Of a stretch of DNA of 64,000 nucleotides, positions 29,637 to 39,547 are shown piece after piece (the first letter of the stretch is position 1; each line of letters starts with the position of its first letter). The notes under the pieces were generated by a model. That model worked only from the letters and a program-made list of their open reading frames with translations, did not search any database and was not told the DNA's origin. This stretch comes from Ferruginibacter albus (GTDB lineage: Bacteria > Bacteroidota > Bacteroidia > Chitinophagales > Chitinophagaceae): the NCBI RefSeq assembly GCF_020042285.1, contig NZ_CP083388.1:682001-746000 (forward strand). The letters run 5' to 3'. The position numbers and the translations under genes are program-made.

Positions 29637-30146
29637 TTATTTAAATTCAATCATTTCATCACTATACAACAAATCAAATCCATCGAACTTGTGTTGTTCT
29701 TTTAATCTTGTGCCGTTATCTTCAAGCCATTCTGTTTTAACCCAATAAAGCCCTCTCATAGTTCCTTTAGGTTGGAGTAATTTGAGTATATCGTGTTTGT
29801 TGAGGTTTCTGAGGGTTTCTCGGAGATTAACTGTTAGCCCTGTCAACTCTTTGTATTTATCCCTAACATCACTTAGTTTACTTGCAACCCCTAACAAATC
29901 GAAAACCTTGATTGCTTGTACTTTCAAATCTGCTTTGAGCGGGAATGCCTTTGGATGCTCTATTACTTCAACATCAGTGATATTGTTCTCAATTGCTTTG
30001 CCCTTAGATAACCCCAAATTAAGATTACCGTATTTAATTCTCTTTATTACTTTATCAATCTCAGCCACTTTATCAAGTAAATCTCTTTTATCTCTATTGA
30101 GTGAACTTAATATCAATTCTACTTCGCTTGTGTACTGTGTGTTCAT
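29637..30146 (-). CDS. Unknown protein, possible winged-helix C-terminus
   Basis: The frame opens 12 codons upstream (30182), but a TAATTTTG promoter box (30167-30174) lies inside that extension, so the ATG at 30146 (MNTQYTSEV...) is chosen, giving 169 aa. The N-terminus is a coiled-coil-like helix (SSLNRDKRDLLDKVAEIDK). The C-terminal region (VRDKYKELTGLTVNLRETLR, then GLYWVKTEWL) resembles a winged helix with an aromatic wing. No family is recognised. It lies at the island edge beside the TPM operon terminator. Confidence 0.5.
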   Translation of the reverse strand: MNTQYTSEVELILSSLNRDKRDLLDKVAEIDKVIKRIKYGNLNLGLSKGKAIENNITDVEVIEHPKAFPLKADLKVQAIKVFDLLGVASKLSDVRDKYKELTGLTVNLRETLRNLNKHDILKLLQPKGTMRGLYWVKTEWLEDNGTRLKEQHKFDGFDLLYSDEMIEFK

Positions 30147-30166
30147 ACCATTACATTTTATAAACA

Positions 30167-30194
30167 CAAAATTATCAACCATTTACAAGCCAAA
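30167..30194 (-). promoter_or_regulatory. Promoter of the 29637-30146 gene
   Basis: Read on the minus strand: TTTG (30191-30194), 16 bases, TAATTTTG (30167-30174), then 20 bases to the ATG. The TTTG is drawn from the T-tract of the upstream TPM terminator. Confidence 0.5.
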
Positions 30195-30200
30195 AAAATA

Positions 30201-30219
30201 CCCCCGAAATTCTCGGGGG
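30201..30219 (-). terminator. Terminator of the LemA/TPM operon
   Basis: CCCCCGA/TCGGGGG stem of 7 bp with a 5-base loop and a long T-run on the minus strand (A-run at 30192-30198 on plus). It lies about 40 bases after the TPM gene stop. Confidence 0.8.
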
Positions 30220-30260
30220 TTTTAGAGTTTATTTGTGTCCTGAATGCATATATCCTCTTT

Positions 30261-31028
30261 CTACCAGCTACCACTTGCCCCACCACCTCCGGAGCTACCG
30301 CCGCCAAAGCCACCAAAACCACCTCCGCCGCTCCAGCCGCTGCTTCCTCCACTGTCCCAACCACGACCGGAACTTCCGATCATATTGCCGATAATAAAAG
30401 GTAGAAAACCACCGCCACCGCCATTGCTCCCAATTCCTATTAAAACAAGTATGATGATAATAATGATAATAAACCCAAAGGGAGAACCTTTTTCTTTTCT
30501 ATAATTTTCAGGCGCCTGGTATTCACCTTTTGTAGCTTTGAGAATGGCGTCGGTTCCTTCTTCTAAACCTTCATAATAATCGCCGCCTTTGAAATTAGGA
30601 GTAATAATTTCATCAATGATCTGTTTACAGGTAATATCAGGCAAAGCGCCCTCAACGCCATAGCCGGTTGTAATATTTATTCTATGATTTCCCTGTTCGG
30701 TATTTATCAGCAATAAAACACCATTGTTGTGTTCTTTATTGCCAATGCCCCAGGCACGTAAAAGCTTTACGCCATAATCCGATACATCATAATCTCCCAG
30801 ACTTGGAATAATCACTACTGCAACTTGTGTACTGGTGCTATCATCAAATGCGTCTAATTTATTTTCCAGCGACTGCTTTTGATCGGCAGTCAATACATTG
30901 GAATAATCATTTACCAGTTTCTGTTGAGAAGGTGGTCCCTTCAATAAATCATTTGGATTAAAGCCGCTTTGTGCAAAAACACCAATGCCTATCAACAGCA
31001 ATATGAATATGGAAAATAATTTTTTCAT
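30261..31028 (-). CDS. TPM-domain protein with Gly-rich tail
   Basis: A 255-aa protein with a signal peptide (ends GVFAQ), a TPM domain (about 35-165, with VNDYSNVLTADQKQSLENKL and STQVAVVIIPSLGDY), a transmembrane helix (about 185-198) and a glycine/serine-rich C-terminal tail. This is the YgcG-type architecture. It is the last gene of a LemA/TPM/TPM operon, a common Bacteroidota set linked to membrane or metal/photosystem-type stress, function unproven. Start at the only ATG with a signal peptide. Confidence 0.85.
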   Translation of the reverse strand: MKKLFSIFILLLIGIGVFAQSGFNPNDLLKGPPSQQKLVNDYSNVLTADQKQSLENKLDAFDDSTSTQVAVVIIPSLGDYDVSDYGVKLLRAWGIGNKEHNNGVLLLINTEQGNHRINITTGYGVEGALPDITCKQIIDEIITPNFKGGDYYEGLEEGTDAILKATKGEYQAPENYRKEKGSPFGFIIIIIIILVLIGIGSNGGGGGFLPFIIGNMIGSSGRGWDSGGSSGWSGGGGFGGFGGGSSGGGGASGSW

Positions 31029-31043
31029 TGTATAATGATAGGC

Positions 31044-31496
31044 TTACTTACCGAAAATGATATCGTCCGGCAATTCATTTTTATCGTCCGGGCTACAGGG
31101 AAATTTTTCCTGCAGCGTTTCGCCAATGGTAGCAATGGCTTTTACTAAACCTGTTTTAATGTCTCCTTCTTTAAAATAACTTACCATTGATGTTACTGCC
31201 TTTTGCCAATAAGTTGCTTCCAGTTTTTGATAAATACCTTCATCCGCAAATACCGCTACTTCTTTATGAAGTACAGCAATATAAATAAGCACAGCATTAC
31301 GCTGTGCTGTTTGTTGCATATTGTATTTAAAAAATATCTCTTTGGATCTGTCCAGCGAACTCACTAAGTAATTTTTACTTTCGATGTACACACGTACTTC
31401 TCCGCTGGTTTCTTTCTCCGCTTTTTTAATAGCAGCAGCTATTTCTTCTTTTTCTTGCTCAGAAAAAAATGATTTCTTTTTAAAGAGAGAAAACAT
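31044..31496 (-). CDS. TPM-domain protein (cytoplasmic form)
   Basis: A 150-aa TPM domain protein lacking a signal peptide. It carries the family core SEQEKEEIAAAIKKAEKETS, then VRVYIESKN and the AVLIYIAVLHKEVAVFADEG strand. It lies 15 bases upstream of the Gly-rich TPM gene and 8 bases downstream of lemA, so the three form one operon. Confidence 0.82.
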   Translation of the reverse strand: MFSLFKKKSFFSEQEKEEIAAAIKKAEKETSGEVRVYIESKNYLVSSLDRSKEIFFKYNMQQTAQRNAVLIYIAVLHKEVAVFADEGIYQKLEATYWQKAVTSMVSYFKEGDIKTGLVKAIATIGETLQEKFPCSPDDKNELPDDIIFGK

Positions 31497-31504
31497 TGCT
31501 GTTA

Positions 31505-32092
31505 TTATTTAATGTTAAACTGGATGTCCGGAGCTTTTTCAGAACCTGGATCAGCTTTATAAAATGCTTTTTCGGTATAACCGAACATGCGTGCAAAGAT
31601 CACTTTAGGAAATGTTTTTACAGAAAGGTTGTAAGCTTGTACAGTTGCATTATAATCCTGCCTGGCAACATTTATGCGATTTTCAGTTCCTTCAATTTGT
31701 GTTTGAAATCCTTGAAATGAAGCGGTTGTTTTTAGATCAGGATAAGCTTCTGCAACTGCCATCAAACGACTGAAAGAACCTTGCAACTGTGCCTGTGCAT
31801 TTTGATAAGCTTCTAACGATTTGGGATCACTTACATCAACAGTAACAGAAGTGGCTTTTGCTCTTGCTTCAATAACTTCTTTTAACGTTGATTTTTCGAA
31901 GTTGGCAGAACCTTCAATGGTTTTAATTACGCTATTGTAAAGGTCTGTACGGCGTTGGTAATTTGTTTCAACATTACTCCATGCATTTTTTACGGTTTGG
32001 TCTGCTCCAACTAAAGTGTTGTAAGAAGAACAACCCCAAAAGAAGAGAATTACCAAAACTCCTAAGCCTATTAATAATCCGGGACGTTTCAT
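31505..32092 (-). CDS. lemA: LemA family protein
   Basis: A 195-aa membrane-anchored protein with an N-terminal hydrophobic helix ending in FFWGCSSYN (a lipobox-like Cys), then the helical LemA domain: VKNAWSNVETNYQRRTDLYN, FEKSTLKEVIEARAKAT and the AQLQGSFSRLMAVAEAYPDL stretch. First gene of the LemA/TPM/TPM operon. The role of this set is unproven; it is associated with membrane maintenance. Confidence 0.9.
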   Translation of the reverse strand: MKRPGLLIGLGVLVILFFWGCSSYNTLVGADQTVKNAWSNVETNYQRRTDLYNSVIKTIEGSANFEKSTLKEVIEARAKATSVTVDVSDPKSLEAYQNAQAQLQGSFSRLMAVAEAYPDLKTTASFQGFQTQIEGTENRINVARQDYNATVQAYNLSVKTFPKVIFARMFGYTEKAFYKADPGSEKAPDIQFNIK

Positions 32093-32264
32093 TGTAGTAT
32101 ATTTTAATTAGTATTAGTTAAGACGATAAAATTACCGATTTATTTTAGAGAAACAGTTGTATTTAAAATGTTTCCTGAAGACAGGTAGATGACTTTCGCA
32201 GATTTCCGCAAATCTGCTTGTATTTTAATCAGTGTTTATCTGCGAGCAATAATTCGTTATAAGA

Positions 32265-33932
32265 TCAATTATTAATTAAAAGATTACCATTAACAGTGAA
32301 TTTCTTGTTCTCCTGAACAATCAATTGTACACTGCTTCCTAAATGTTGCTCAATATTTAAAATGCATTCACCACTCGGATCAATGATGATCTTGTAATTA
32401 CCTGACAGATCAGTAGGTGGTTGTAAATGGTTGCTCCATTGAGTTGAATCAGACCAATAGCCATTGCCGGTAAATGTATAAGTAATTGCTGTGGCATAAT
32501 ATTCATCAGCACCACAATCAATAATGCCGGATACACGAAGTTCATTATCCATATCTCTTTCAGATGAAGCAGCTGTAAATGTTGGATCGCCGGCATTTAT
32601 AGCAGCAGAAGTTGAACTGAGGTGAAAATCAGGTGTTGTAATATTCCCATTTGCAAATTGCGGATTCGCTATTTGTGAATTGATATTTGTAGAAGTGCCG
32701 GTAACAAATGCAGCATAAGAGTCATAATCTTTTTTATCCCAACCTGTGTACATATCAGCAGGCGAATTATCGCCATAAAGAATATTATAATTGAACTTGA
32801 GCGATGGTTGTGATAACTCTGCGTAGGCTAATTTATTTTGAGACGACAAGTAGAAAATATTGTTTTCTATAACTGAATTTTCACTGTAGGTAAAATATAA
32901 CTCACCGTAACTGTCACTAGCATAACCATTTTGAAAACAGGTATTATTAGTGATGCTTGTATTCGTTACTTTGCCTGTTTTAGGATAATTATATCCGCCT
33001 ATTGCTATTGCAGCTTCCTGGTTATCGTAAAAAATATTATTACGAACAAAGATGCTATCAGTGGTTGTGTTCTTATTCTCGCACCCAATTTCTATTCCAT
33101 AACCATTGTGATAAGAAATATTATTTTCAATAACGATATTCTTGCCGCCATCAACATATAAACCCCCGGAAGTTGCATAAGGTGAAACACAATTATATAT
33201 TTTATTGTTTTTGATAGTTCCGTTTCTTGCCTGGTCAGTTGCAGTAACGGGAGAAGTTTTTTCATGACCGATTGCATCAATGCCGATATTTGTCAGGTCG
33301 TGGACTTCGTTGCCTAAAACCTCGAACCCGTCTACGTTTCCGTTTACAGCAATGCCTTCGCTGTAACCTAACCTGCAATTATATAATTGATTATTAGTGA
33401 TGCGAAGATTCTTTATTGCATTGCTTCCATTTGTTCCATATACAATAATTCCTTGTGCGTTGGTGTTATCATTTACAGCTGCATTAGGGTTGGATGAAAA
33501 ATGAATATCATGCACTATACATTTATTGATTACAATGTTTTGTCCGCTACCCTCTACTAAAATTCCCTGTGCATCTGTTTGAACATTGTTGGCTATTTCC
33601 AAGCCTTCAATCGTTACGTTAGACCCGTCAGTTATTTGTAGCATGGCAATTTGTGATGTGATACCTGTACCTGAAACTAGTACTGATGCGGCTTGATAAT
33701 TTCTTATGTAGATATTTGATTTAGAAATGTCGAGCATTTCATTGTAAGTACCTACTAATATATTGATGGTGTCGTTTGTACTTGCAGCGGTAATTCCGTA
33801 TTGAATGGTTTTCCATGGAGTTGCTAAGCTTCCATTATTGGTGTTATTTCCTGAAGGAGAAATATAATAATTGTGTTGTGCAGCTGCATTTATAGAAATG
33901 ACTATGCAAGCAAGGATAAGATGTTTTTTCAA
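32265..33932 (-). CDS. Secreted right-handed beta-helix protein
   Basis: A 555-aa protein with a signal peptide (ends AAAQ) and a long parallel beta-helix: repeated N and G-rich strands such as NIVIEN, NNISYHNGYG and VENNIFYL. The N-terminal block (YYISPSGNNTNNGSLATPWK and TIQYGITAASTNDTINI) is the DUF1565-like start of such helices. These often bind or cleave polysaccharide. No T9SS sorting tail is visible at the C-terminus, which ends at NGNLLINN, so export may stop at the periplasm. Substrate unknown. Confidence 0.75.
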   Translation of the reverse strand: MKKHLILACIVISINAAAQHNYYISPSGNNTNNGSLATPWKTIQYGITAASTNDTINILVGTYNEMLDISKSNIYIRNYQAASVLVSGTGITSQIAMLQITDGSNVTIEGLEIANNVQTDAQGILVEGSGQNIVINKCIVHDIHFSSNPNAAVNDNTNAQGIIVYGTNGSNAIKNLRITNNQLYNCRLGYSEGIAVNGNVDGFEVLGNEVHDLTNIGIDAIGHEKTSPVTATDQARNGTIKNNKIYNCVSPYATSGGLYVDGGKNIVIENNISYHNGYGIEIGCENKNTTTDSIFVRNNIFYDNQEAAIAIGGYNYPKTGKVTNTSITNNTCFQNGYASDSYGELYFTYSENSVIENNIFYLSSQNKLAYAELSQPSLKFNYNILYGDNSPADMYTGWDKKDYDSYAAFVTGTSTNINSQIANPQFANGNITTPDFHLSSTSAAINAGDPTFTAASSERDMDNELRVSGIIDCGADEYYATAITYTFTGNGYWSDSTQWSNHLQPPTDLSGNYKIIIDPSGECILNIEQHLGSSVQLIVQENKKFTVNGNLLINN

Positions 33933-34040
33933 GGCTGTTTTATTGATCGTTTGTTGCTAAAATAAGCAATTTATTTTTTTTCACGCAAAGAGGCAAAGGG
34001 TACAAAGAAGCAACGTTTTTGTAGTATGAGTGAAAATAAA

Positions 34041-34063
34041 AAACCTCGCCATTAGCGAGGTTT
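34041..34063 (-). terminator. Terminator after pgk
   Basis: 9-bp stem AAACCTCGC/GCGAGGTTT with a 5-base loop and a T-run on the minus strand, 22 bases after the pgk stop. Confidence 0.85.
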
Positions 34064-34084
34064 GAGAAATTATGAGTAGAAGCT

Positions 34085-35278
34085 TTATTCTTTTATCGCC
34101 GCAATACCAGGTAACACTTTCCCTTCAAAATATTCCAGCATAGCGCCACCGCCGGTAGATACATAACTTACTTTATCTGCTAAGTTGAATTGGTTTACGG
34201 CTGCAACACTATCACCACCACCCACTAAGCTAAACGCACCTTTTGAGGTAGCTTCTGCAACAGCTAATGCAACGGCTTTTGTACCACCCTGAAATTTTTC
34301 CATTTCAAAAACGCCCATTGGTCCGTTCCATAAAATGGTTTTGCTATTGTTGATCACATCAGTGAATTGTGCCACTGCTTTTGCCCCTATATCCAATCCC
34401 ATCCAGCCGGTTTCAATATTGTCGTTGCTTACTTCTTTAGTGTTTGCATCAGCGGCAAATTTATCTGCTACAATGCTGTCAACAGGTAAATGAATAGCGA
34501 CATTTTTTTCTTTTGCTTTGGCTAAGATGTCGTTAGCTAAATCTAGCTTATCCAATTCACATAAGCTACTTCCGATCTCTTTGCCTAATGCCTTTAAAAA
34601 TGTATATGCCATACCACCACCAATGATGATATTATTGGCACGTTGCAATAAATTTTCAATAATTAATATTTTGTCTGAAACCTTTGCTCCTCCTATAATT
34701 GCAGTAAAAGGATTTTCTGCATTATGTAATACTTTTTCTGCGCTGCTTACTTCACCTTCCATTAATAAACCAAACATGCGGTTTTCAGGAGTAAAGAATT
34801 TTGCAATAATAGCTGTTGAAGCATGCGCTCTGTGTGCTGTACCAAATGCGTCGTTTACATACACATCACCGAGCTTGCTTAATTTTTCTGCAAAAGCTTC
34901 ATCACCTTTTTCTTCTTGTTTGTAGAAACGTAGATTTTCTAATAACAATACTTGTCCGGGTTTTAATGCAGCTGATTTTTGTATAGCTTCTTCACCAATA
35001 CAATCATTCGCAAATTGTACATCGGTAGACAACACTTTGCTTAAATGCGGAATTAAATGTTTTAATGAATATTTATCTGTTGGTCCGTCTTTTGGGCGAC
35101 CTAAGTGACTCATTAAAATTACGCTACCACCATCTGCCAATATTTTTTTAATAGTTGGAATAGCAGCTCTTATTCTTGTGTCGTCTGTAATATTGAATTG
35201 ATCGTCAAGGGGAACGTTGAAATCAACTCTGATCAATGCTTTTTGGTTGTTGAAATTGTGGGTTGAAAATTTGCTCAT
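34085..35278 (-). CDS. pgk: Phosphoglycerate kinase
   Basis: Glycolytic enzyme making ATP from 1,3-bisphosphoglycerate. It keeps the N-terminal [48 protein letters not shown] and the C-terminal GGGDSVAA nucleotide loop. Length (397 aa) is normal. A terminator separates it from gapA upstream, so the two glycolytic genes are adjacent but not clearly one transcript. Confidence 0.97.
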   Translation of the reverse strand: MSKFSTHNFNNQKALIRVDFNVPLDDQFNITDDTRIRAAIPTIKKILADGGSVILMSHLGRPKDGPTDKYSLKHLIPHLSKVLSTDVQFANDCIGEEAIQKSAALKPGQVLLLENLRFYKQEEKGDEAFAEKLSKLGDVYVNDAFGTAHRAHASTAIIAKFFTPENRMFGLLMEGEVSSAEKVLHNAENPFTAIIGGAKVSDKILIIENLLQRANNIIIGGGMAYTFLKALGKEIGSSLCELDKLDLANDILAKAKEKNVAIHLPVDSIVADKFAADANTKEVSNDNIETGWMGLDIGAKAVAQFTDVINNSKTILWNGPMGVFEMEKFQGGTKAVALAVAEATSKGAFSLVGGGDSVAAVNQFNLADKVSYVSTGGGAMLEYFEGKVLPGIAAIKE

Positions 35279-35314
35279 ATGCTTGGGGAAAGTTTTAAAG
35301 ATTATAAAATTAAA

Positions 35315-35341
35315 AAGGCTTCCAAAAAAATTGGAAGCCTT
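35315..35341 (-). terminator. Terminator after gapA
   Basis: AAGGCTTCCA/TTGGAAGCCTT stem with an A-rich loop and a T-run on the minus strand, about 85 bases after the gapA stop and before pgk. Confidence 0.8.
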
Positions 35342-35377
35342 CGGTTATTTGTTGCACAAAGAACTATCTGTACAAGA

Positions 35378-35395
35378 GAGTGACACAACGATGTT
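35378..35395. repeat. Dispersed intergenic repeat, copy C
   Basis: GAGTGACACAACGATGTT, identical to the right half of the copy at 14124-14141. Lies between the gapA stop and the terminator. Confidence 0.55.
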
Positions 35396-35425
35396 GATTA
35401 TTGCACAAATGCTGGTCACAAAAAA

Positions 35426-36439
35426 TTATTTTTTAATCAACTTAGCAAAATAGCTAACAGTACGTACCAATTGTGATACATAGCTCATTTCATTATCATA
35501 CCAGCTAACTACACGTACCAATTGCGCATCGCCAACTGTTTGTACACGTGTTTGCGTAGCATCGAACAATGAACCGTAAGAAATTCCGATGATGTCAGTG
35601 CTTACGATCTCGTCAGTTGTATAACCGAAGCTTTCGTTAGCAGCAGCTTTCATGGCAGCATTTACTTCTTCAACAGTTGTCTTTTTGCCAAGGATAGCAG
35701 TAACTTCTGTTAATGAACCCGTTATGGTTGGAACACGTTGTGCAGAACCATCTAATTTGCCTTTTAAGTTTGGTAATACCAAGCCGATTGCTTTTGCAGC
35801 GCCTGTACTGTTAGGTACAATGTTTTGTGCAGCAGCACGAGCTCTTCTCAAATCACCTTTTGGGTGCGGAGCATCTTGTGTGTTTTGATCGTTGGTGTAA
35901 GCGTGAATGGTAGTCATTAAACCATTTACGATTCCGAAAGTGTCATCCAATACTTTAGCTACAGGAGCTAAACAGTTGGTAGTGCAGGATGCACAGCTGA
36001 TCACTGTTTCGCTACCATCTAAAATGCTGTGATTTACGTTGAAAACAACTGTTTTCAGATCGCCGGTTGCAGGAGCAGAGATCACTACTTTTTTAGCGCC
36101 TGCTTTAATGTGCAACTCCGCTTTTTCTTTATCGGTGAAGAAACCTGTACATTCCAATACTACATCCACATCGTGGTTGCCCCATGGAATTTGTGCAGGA
36201 TCTTTTTGCGCATATATTTTTACTTCGTGACCGTTTACAATGATTGAATTGTCGGTAGAAGAAACTTCTTCTCCAAAACGTCCTTGCGCACTATCATATT
36301 TTAATAAATGTGCCAATACCTTAGGGGATGTAAGGTCGTTAATGGCAACAACATCAATACCTTCCAGACCATGAATCTGACGATATACAAGACGCCCGAT
36401 GCGTCCAAAACCGTTAATAGCAACTTTTACTGTACTCAT
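35426..36439 (-). CDS. gapA: Glyceraldehyde-3-phosphate dehydrogenase, type I
   Basis: Glycolytic NAD-dependent dehydrogenase. It begins [17 protein letters not shown] (the NAD-binding motif) and has the catalytic [13 protein letters not shown] block with the active Cys, plus SWYDNEMSY near the C-terminus. Length 337 aa is normal. A TACATTTG box lies 29 bases upstream of the ATG (36469-36476). Confidence 0.97.
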   Translation of the reverse strand: MSTVKVAINGFGRIGRLVYRQIHGLEGIDVVAINDLTSPKVLAHLLKYDSAQGRFGEEVSSTDNSIIVNGHEVKIYAQKDPAQIPWGNHDVDVVLECTGFFTDKEKAELHIKAGAKKVVISAPATGDLKTVVFNVNHSILDGSETVISCASCTTNCLAPVAKVLDDTFGIVNGLMTTIHAYTNDQNTQDAPHPKGDLRRARAAAQNIVPNSTGAAKAIGLVLPNLKGKLDGSAQRVPTITGSLTEVTAILGKKTTVEEVNAAMKAAANESFGYTTDEIVSTDIIGISYGSLFDATQTRVQTVGDAQLVRVVSWYDNEMSYVSQLVRTVSYFAKLIKK

Positions 36440-36468
36440 TTTAAATCGTGTTTATTTTTTTAACTGTG

Positions 36469-36476
36469 CAAATGTA
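36469..36476 (-). promoter_or_regulatory. Possible -7 box of gapA promoter
   Basis: Reads TACATTTG on the minus strand, matching TAnnTTTG. The -33 element is not clear. Confidence 0.5.
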
Positions 36477-36494
36477 TGAACTATGAAACAAAAA

Positions 36495-36521
36495 AAGCTC
36501 ATTCCCATTTGGAACAAGCTT
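36495..36521 (-). terminator. Terminator after the LolA-like gene
   Basis: Stem AAGCTTGTTCC/GGAATGAGCTT (with G-T wobbles) and a run of T on the minus strand; about 130 bases after the LolA-like stop. Confidence 0.65.
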
Positions 36522-36651
36522 CTCTGCGAAGATAACAAATTTGAAGGAACTAAAGTTTTATGGATTGCCGGTTTTTTAGTTACAGGCTTAATATCCTTGA
36601 TTGAGCAGGGTTGCGAACTTGTCTGCTATTGAACTTTAATTAAAGCGTAGG

Positions 36652-37404
36652 TTATTCCGGCTTGTACAGTTTTGGATCGATCGGTACATTCAATTGAATC
36701 TTGTCAAATGTGGTCGGCCCGTTAAATCTTCCACCGCCACCTGTCGATTTGGTCTCGATCGTATGGGGTATCTGTATACCATCCACAGCGCTATAATCTT
36801 TATACATGGTAATTGTTTCTACTTCAACCTGCTCGCTGTTATTTCTCTTGCCATGAAACAGCGTATTATCTTTTTGTGAAGATTGGGTAAGAAGGTATGT
36901 TTTCGCATCTATCCAATACATAATTATTTTGCCGGTTGCTGTGGTTAATTTCAATTTGTAGTTTTCATTGCCGTTTAATGTGTCTTTACCTGCCAGTTCA
37001 ACAGTATTACCTTTAGCTGCATAATCAATATATGGAGCAGTAATATCCAACTCTGTTTGTAAGGCAGCGGCAGCATCTGCAGGCATTTGTTCCGGTGCGG
37101 AAGAGCGCATGGGAATAAACGACCAGGCGCCTTTATCAGTAACTAAAATAAAACCGGTTGTAGAACCCATTTCAAATTCTGTACGACTTAATTTGCCTTG
37201 CTCTTTAGTTACTTTCACGGTGATCTCATTGCCCATCATTTCTTTTACTCCTTCCATGTAGATCGTTTTAATAGAAGCGAGTTTATCTTTTCCGCCACGG
37301 GCTTCAATATTTTTAGCAATAATATCATCTGCTGTTTGCGCTTTGCTGAACTGCACTGATACTAAAAGGATCACCAACAATCCTAAAAGAATTAAATTTT
37401 TCAT
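36652..37404 (-). CDS. LolA-like outer-membrane lipoprotein-sorting family protein
   Basis: A 250-aa exported protein (signal peptide ends FSKAQ). The layout resembles the LolA/LolB-like beta-barrel lipoprotein carriers: ADDIIAKNIEARGGKDKLAS, then FILVTDKGAWSFIPM and the C-terminal IQLNVPIDPKLYKPE. It would act in the periplasm. True LolA assignment is not certain; many Bacteroidota encode several such paralogues. A long gene-poor region follows upstream. Confidence 0.75.
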   Translation of the reverse strand: MKNLILLGLLVILLVSVQFSKAQTADDIIAKNIEARGGKDKLASIKTIYMEGVKEMMGNEITVKVTKEQGKLSRTEFEMGSTTGFILVTDKGAWSFIPMRSSAPEQMPADAAAALQTELDITAPYIDYAAKGNTVELAGKDTLNGNENYKLKLTTATGKIIMYWIDAKTYLLTQSSQKDNTLFHGKRNNSEQVEVETITMYKDYSAVDGIQIPHTIETKSTGGGGRFNGPTTFDKIQLNVPIDPKLYKPE

Positions 37405-38099
37405 TTTATAATAATTGAGTTTTTATCTGACGCTAAAAGTCGAATTAAATAGTTGCTTTTGAATTACAAAAATTATCGTTAACAGATTATTAATCTATGT
37501 TAATCTTTCATCTTTAAGATTTAAACTTAAATAAAATTGTTTTGTCTAGAGCAACTGCATATATATATTCGTAAGAAATTATCTTAAAAAACAAAAAAAC
37601 GTAAGCGCAAAAAAACTCATATCCTATTATTGTTGTTGTATACTTCATTTTTTTAGACAGTATTTTTACTGTTTAGTAAATTTAGCATGATGTATGTCAA
37701 GTATTATTGGTTGTTGACTAATACAATGATTGTATTTATAAATATATAATTGTATTTCTATCATTTAATTATATCAATTTATCTCCCTTCTTTTTTCTTT
37801 TTCACCAGATTTTGCCAATTCCTGAAACTTGTAATAGAAAACTCTTCATTGTAGTTTTACACTTAGAAACTGGTATTCGAAATAACCCAATATCATGAAA
37901 TTACCATTGTTCATTTAACCAATAAGGATCATTATTAGTAACCTTATTCCTTGTAACAACCACATTGCCATCGGGCAGTTTCCAATTTCCTGCTAAGTGT
38001 ATTAATCACCACACACAAATGCAATCGCATATTGAATGCTCATAGCATTCAACCGGTAAAGTATTGTTTTGAATTTAAAATTTATTATAAAGTAATTAT
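37405..38099. other. Gene-poor AT-rich region with a degraded coding remnant
   Basis: About 700 bases with no intact gene. The first 480 bases are AT-rich with nothing recognisable. A decayed minus-strand frame lies at 37901-38005 (listed separately). The last bases hold the promoter region of the T9SS protein gene. Confidence 0.6.
37901..38005 (-). pseudogene. 34-codon C-terminal gene remnant
   Basis: An open stretch from an in-frame stop at 38006-38008 to a stop at 37901-37903 encodes LAGNWKLPDGNVVVTRNK, then VTNNDPYWLNEQW: protein-like, not low-complexity, and with no start. It reads as the C-terminus of a lost gene. The family is not recognised. Confidence 0.4.
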
Positions 38100-39359
38100 A
38101 TGAAAATAAATACACGTTCCCGAAAAGTTTTACTAGCATGTGTTGCCTTATTAGCTTCAGCAAGTATAACAATTGTAAAGGCGCAAAACTGTATGCAGCC
38201 TTTCTCAACTATTTCATGGTTTAATCAGGTTAGTGTGGTGCGTATTTCACCCGATGCCAGCAGATTTTTTGTAATCGGTACTGATAAAGGGCCGGCAACT
38301 TCTTCAAATGCCAGGCCCCAGCCGGCTCAAGGCTATAGTGGTACCATACCTCTTGGAGATACTACAGTAATTCAACTGTCTGTTTACAATGTTGGTGGAG
38401 ATCCGTTAATGAAAAATTCTATCGTAGCAACTCTTTCAGCACCAAGCAATGCACGTATTATTGGATTAGTGCCTGATAGCAGCAGTGGTCCATGGACTGT
38501 ATACCAGATAGGCTCTCAAACGCAAGGCAATGCCATCACGTTAGTAAATACCAAGGGAGGTTTAGGGGCTGCTCCCTTCGATCCTACTGCGTTTACCAAT
38601 GTCTACGTATATATGGTGGGTGTTAGTATAGGCTCTTCCAGAACATACAATGCTAATGTAGCATTTAACATCCTGAATTTGGGAGTACCTGCCAGCGAAA
38701 AACAACCTGCATCTGTATATGTAGCGCAAGGAAATGTTGAGATAGGTAATGATAATAATTCTTCTTCGTTGGAAGTAACTGCTTCTCCCGAAGGTGGACC
38801 ATTGCCCGTTACATTGATAAGCTTTGCTGCCAATGCTGCCGCTTCAACAGTGCAGTTGGATTGGAAAGTAGGTGCAGAGATCAATCTCTCTCATTATGAA
38901 TTAGAAAGAAGTGTTGATGGTATTACATTCACAAAGATTGCCTCGGTAGTAGCTGCTAAACGTTCATTATACAATTACTCTGATGCTTTAGTAAATATGG
39001 TTGCAGATAAGATTTACTATCGGTTAAAAATGGTGAATAATGATGGTACATTTACTTATAGCCAAATACGCCAGGTCGCATCAAAAGATAAAAATGTATC
39101 TATAAAAATTTACCCAAATCCAATACAGCGTGAGCAGGCTTTGAATGTAGAATTAGGCGGACTTATAGCCGGGCAATATAATATCAGTATGATCTCTTCA
39201 CACGGGGCAATAGTTAAATCAATGAATTTTAAAATCTCAAATTCAGGTTCTGCTCAATTAGTGGTAATGACATCTAATTTGGCGGCAGGTGCATATACCG
39301 TTTCAATAAAAGGACCTGATAAACAATACTCCAGGATATTAGTGGTTGCTAACAGGTAA
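38100..39359 (+). CDS. Secreted protein with T9SS type A sorting domain
   Basis: A 419-aa protein with a signal peptide (ends IVKAQ), an N-terminal beta-sandwich region with no known family, and a C-terminal T9SS type A sorting domain (about 330-419: VSIKIYPNPIQREQALNVEL, ending TVSIKGPDKQYSRILVVANR-like). The type IX machinery exports it to the cell surface. The middle region (VTLISFAANAAASTVQLDWK) is the usual linker before such domains. Function unknown. Confidence 0.82.
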   Translation: MKINTRSRKVLLACVALLASASITIVKAQNCMQPFSTISWFNQVSVVRISPDASRFFVIGTDKGPATSSNARPQPAQGYSGTIPLGDTTVIQLSVYNVGGDPLMKNSIVATLSAPSNARIIGLVPDSSSGPWTVYQIGSQTQGNAITLVNTKGGLGAAPFDPTAFTNVYVYMVGVSIGSSRTYNANVAFNILNLGVPASEKQPASVYVAQGNVEIGNDNNSSSLEVTASPEGGPLPVTLISFAANAAASTVQLDWKVGAEINLSHYELERSVDGITFTKIASVVAAKRSLYNYSDALVNMVADKIYYRLKMVNNDGTFTYSQIRQVASKDKNVSIKIYPNPIQREQALNVELGGLIAGQYNISMISSHGAIVKSMNFKISNSGSAQLVVMTSNLAAGAYTVSIKGPDKQYSRILVVANR

Positions 39360-39442
39360 CTAAAACAAACATATTATAGCTGAAATAATTTTTGGATTCA
39401 GAAATTATCATCAGCAACACCTTAGTTTTATGGTGCGTTTAT

Positions 39443-39473
39443 AAAAGCTGTCTCGCATTGGTGAGCAGCTTTT
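39443..39473 (+). terminator. Terminator after the T9SS protein gene
   Basis: AAAAGCTG/CAGCTTTT stem extended by CTC/GAG pairs, with a long T-run after it. Confidence 0.75.
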
Positions 39474-39547
39474 TTATTTTGCATGTTATCAGAATTCATT
39501 ATTTACCCGAAATGCAATATTTTTAATTTAGTCAATCTATATATTAT

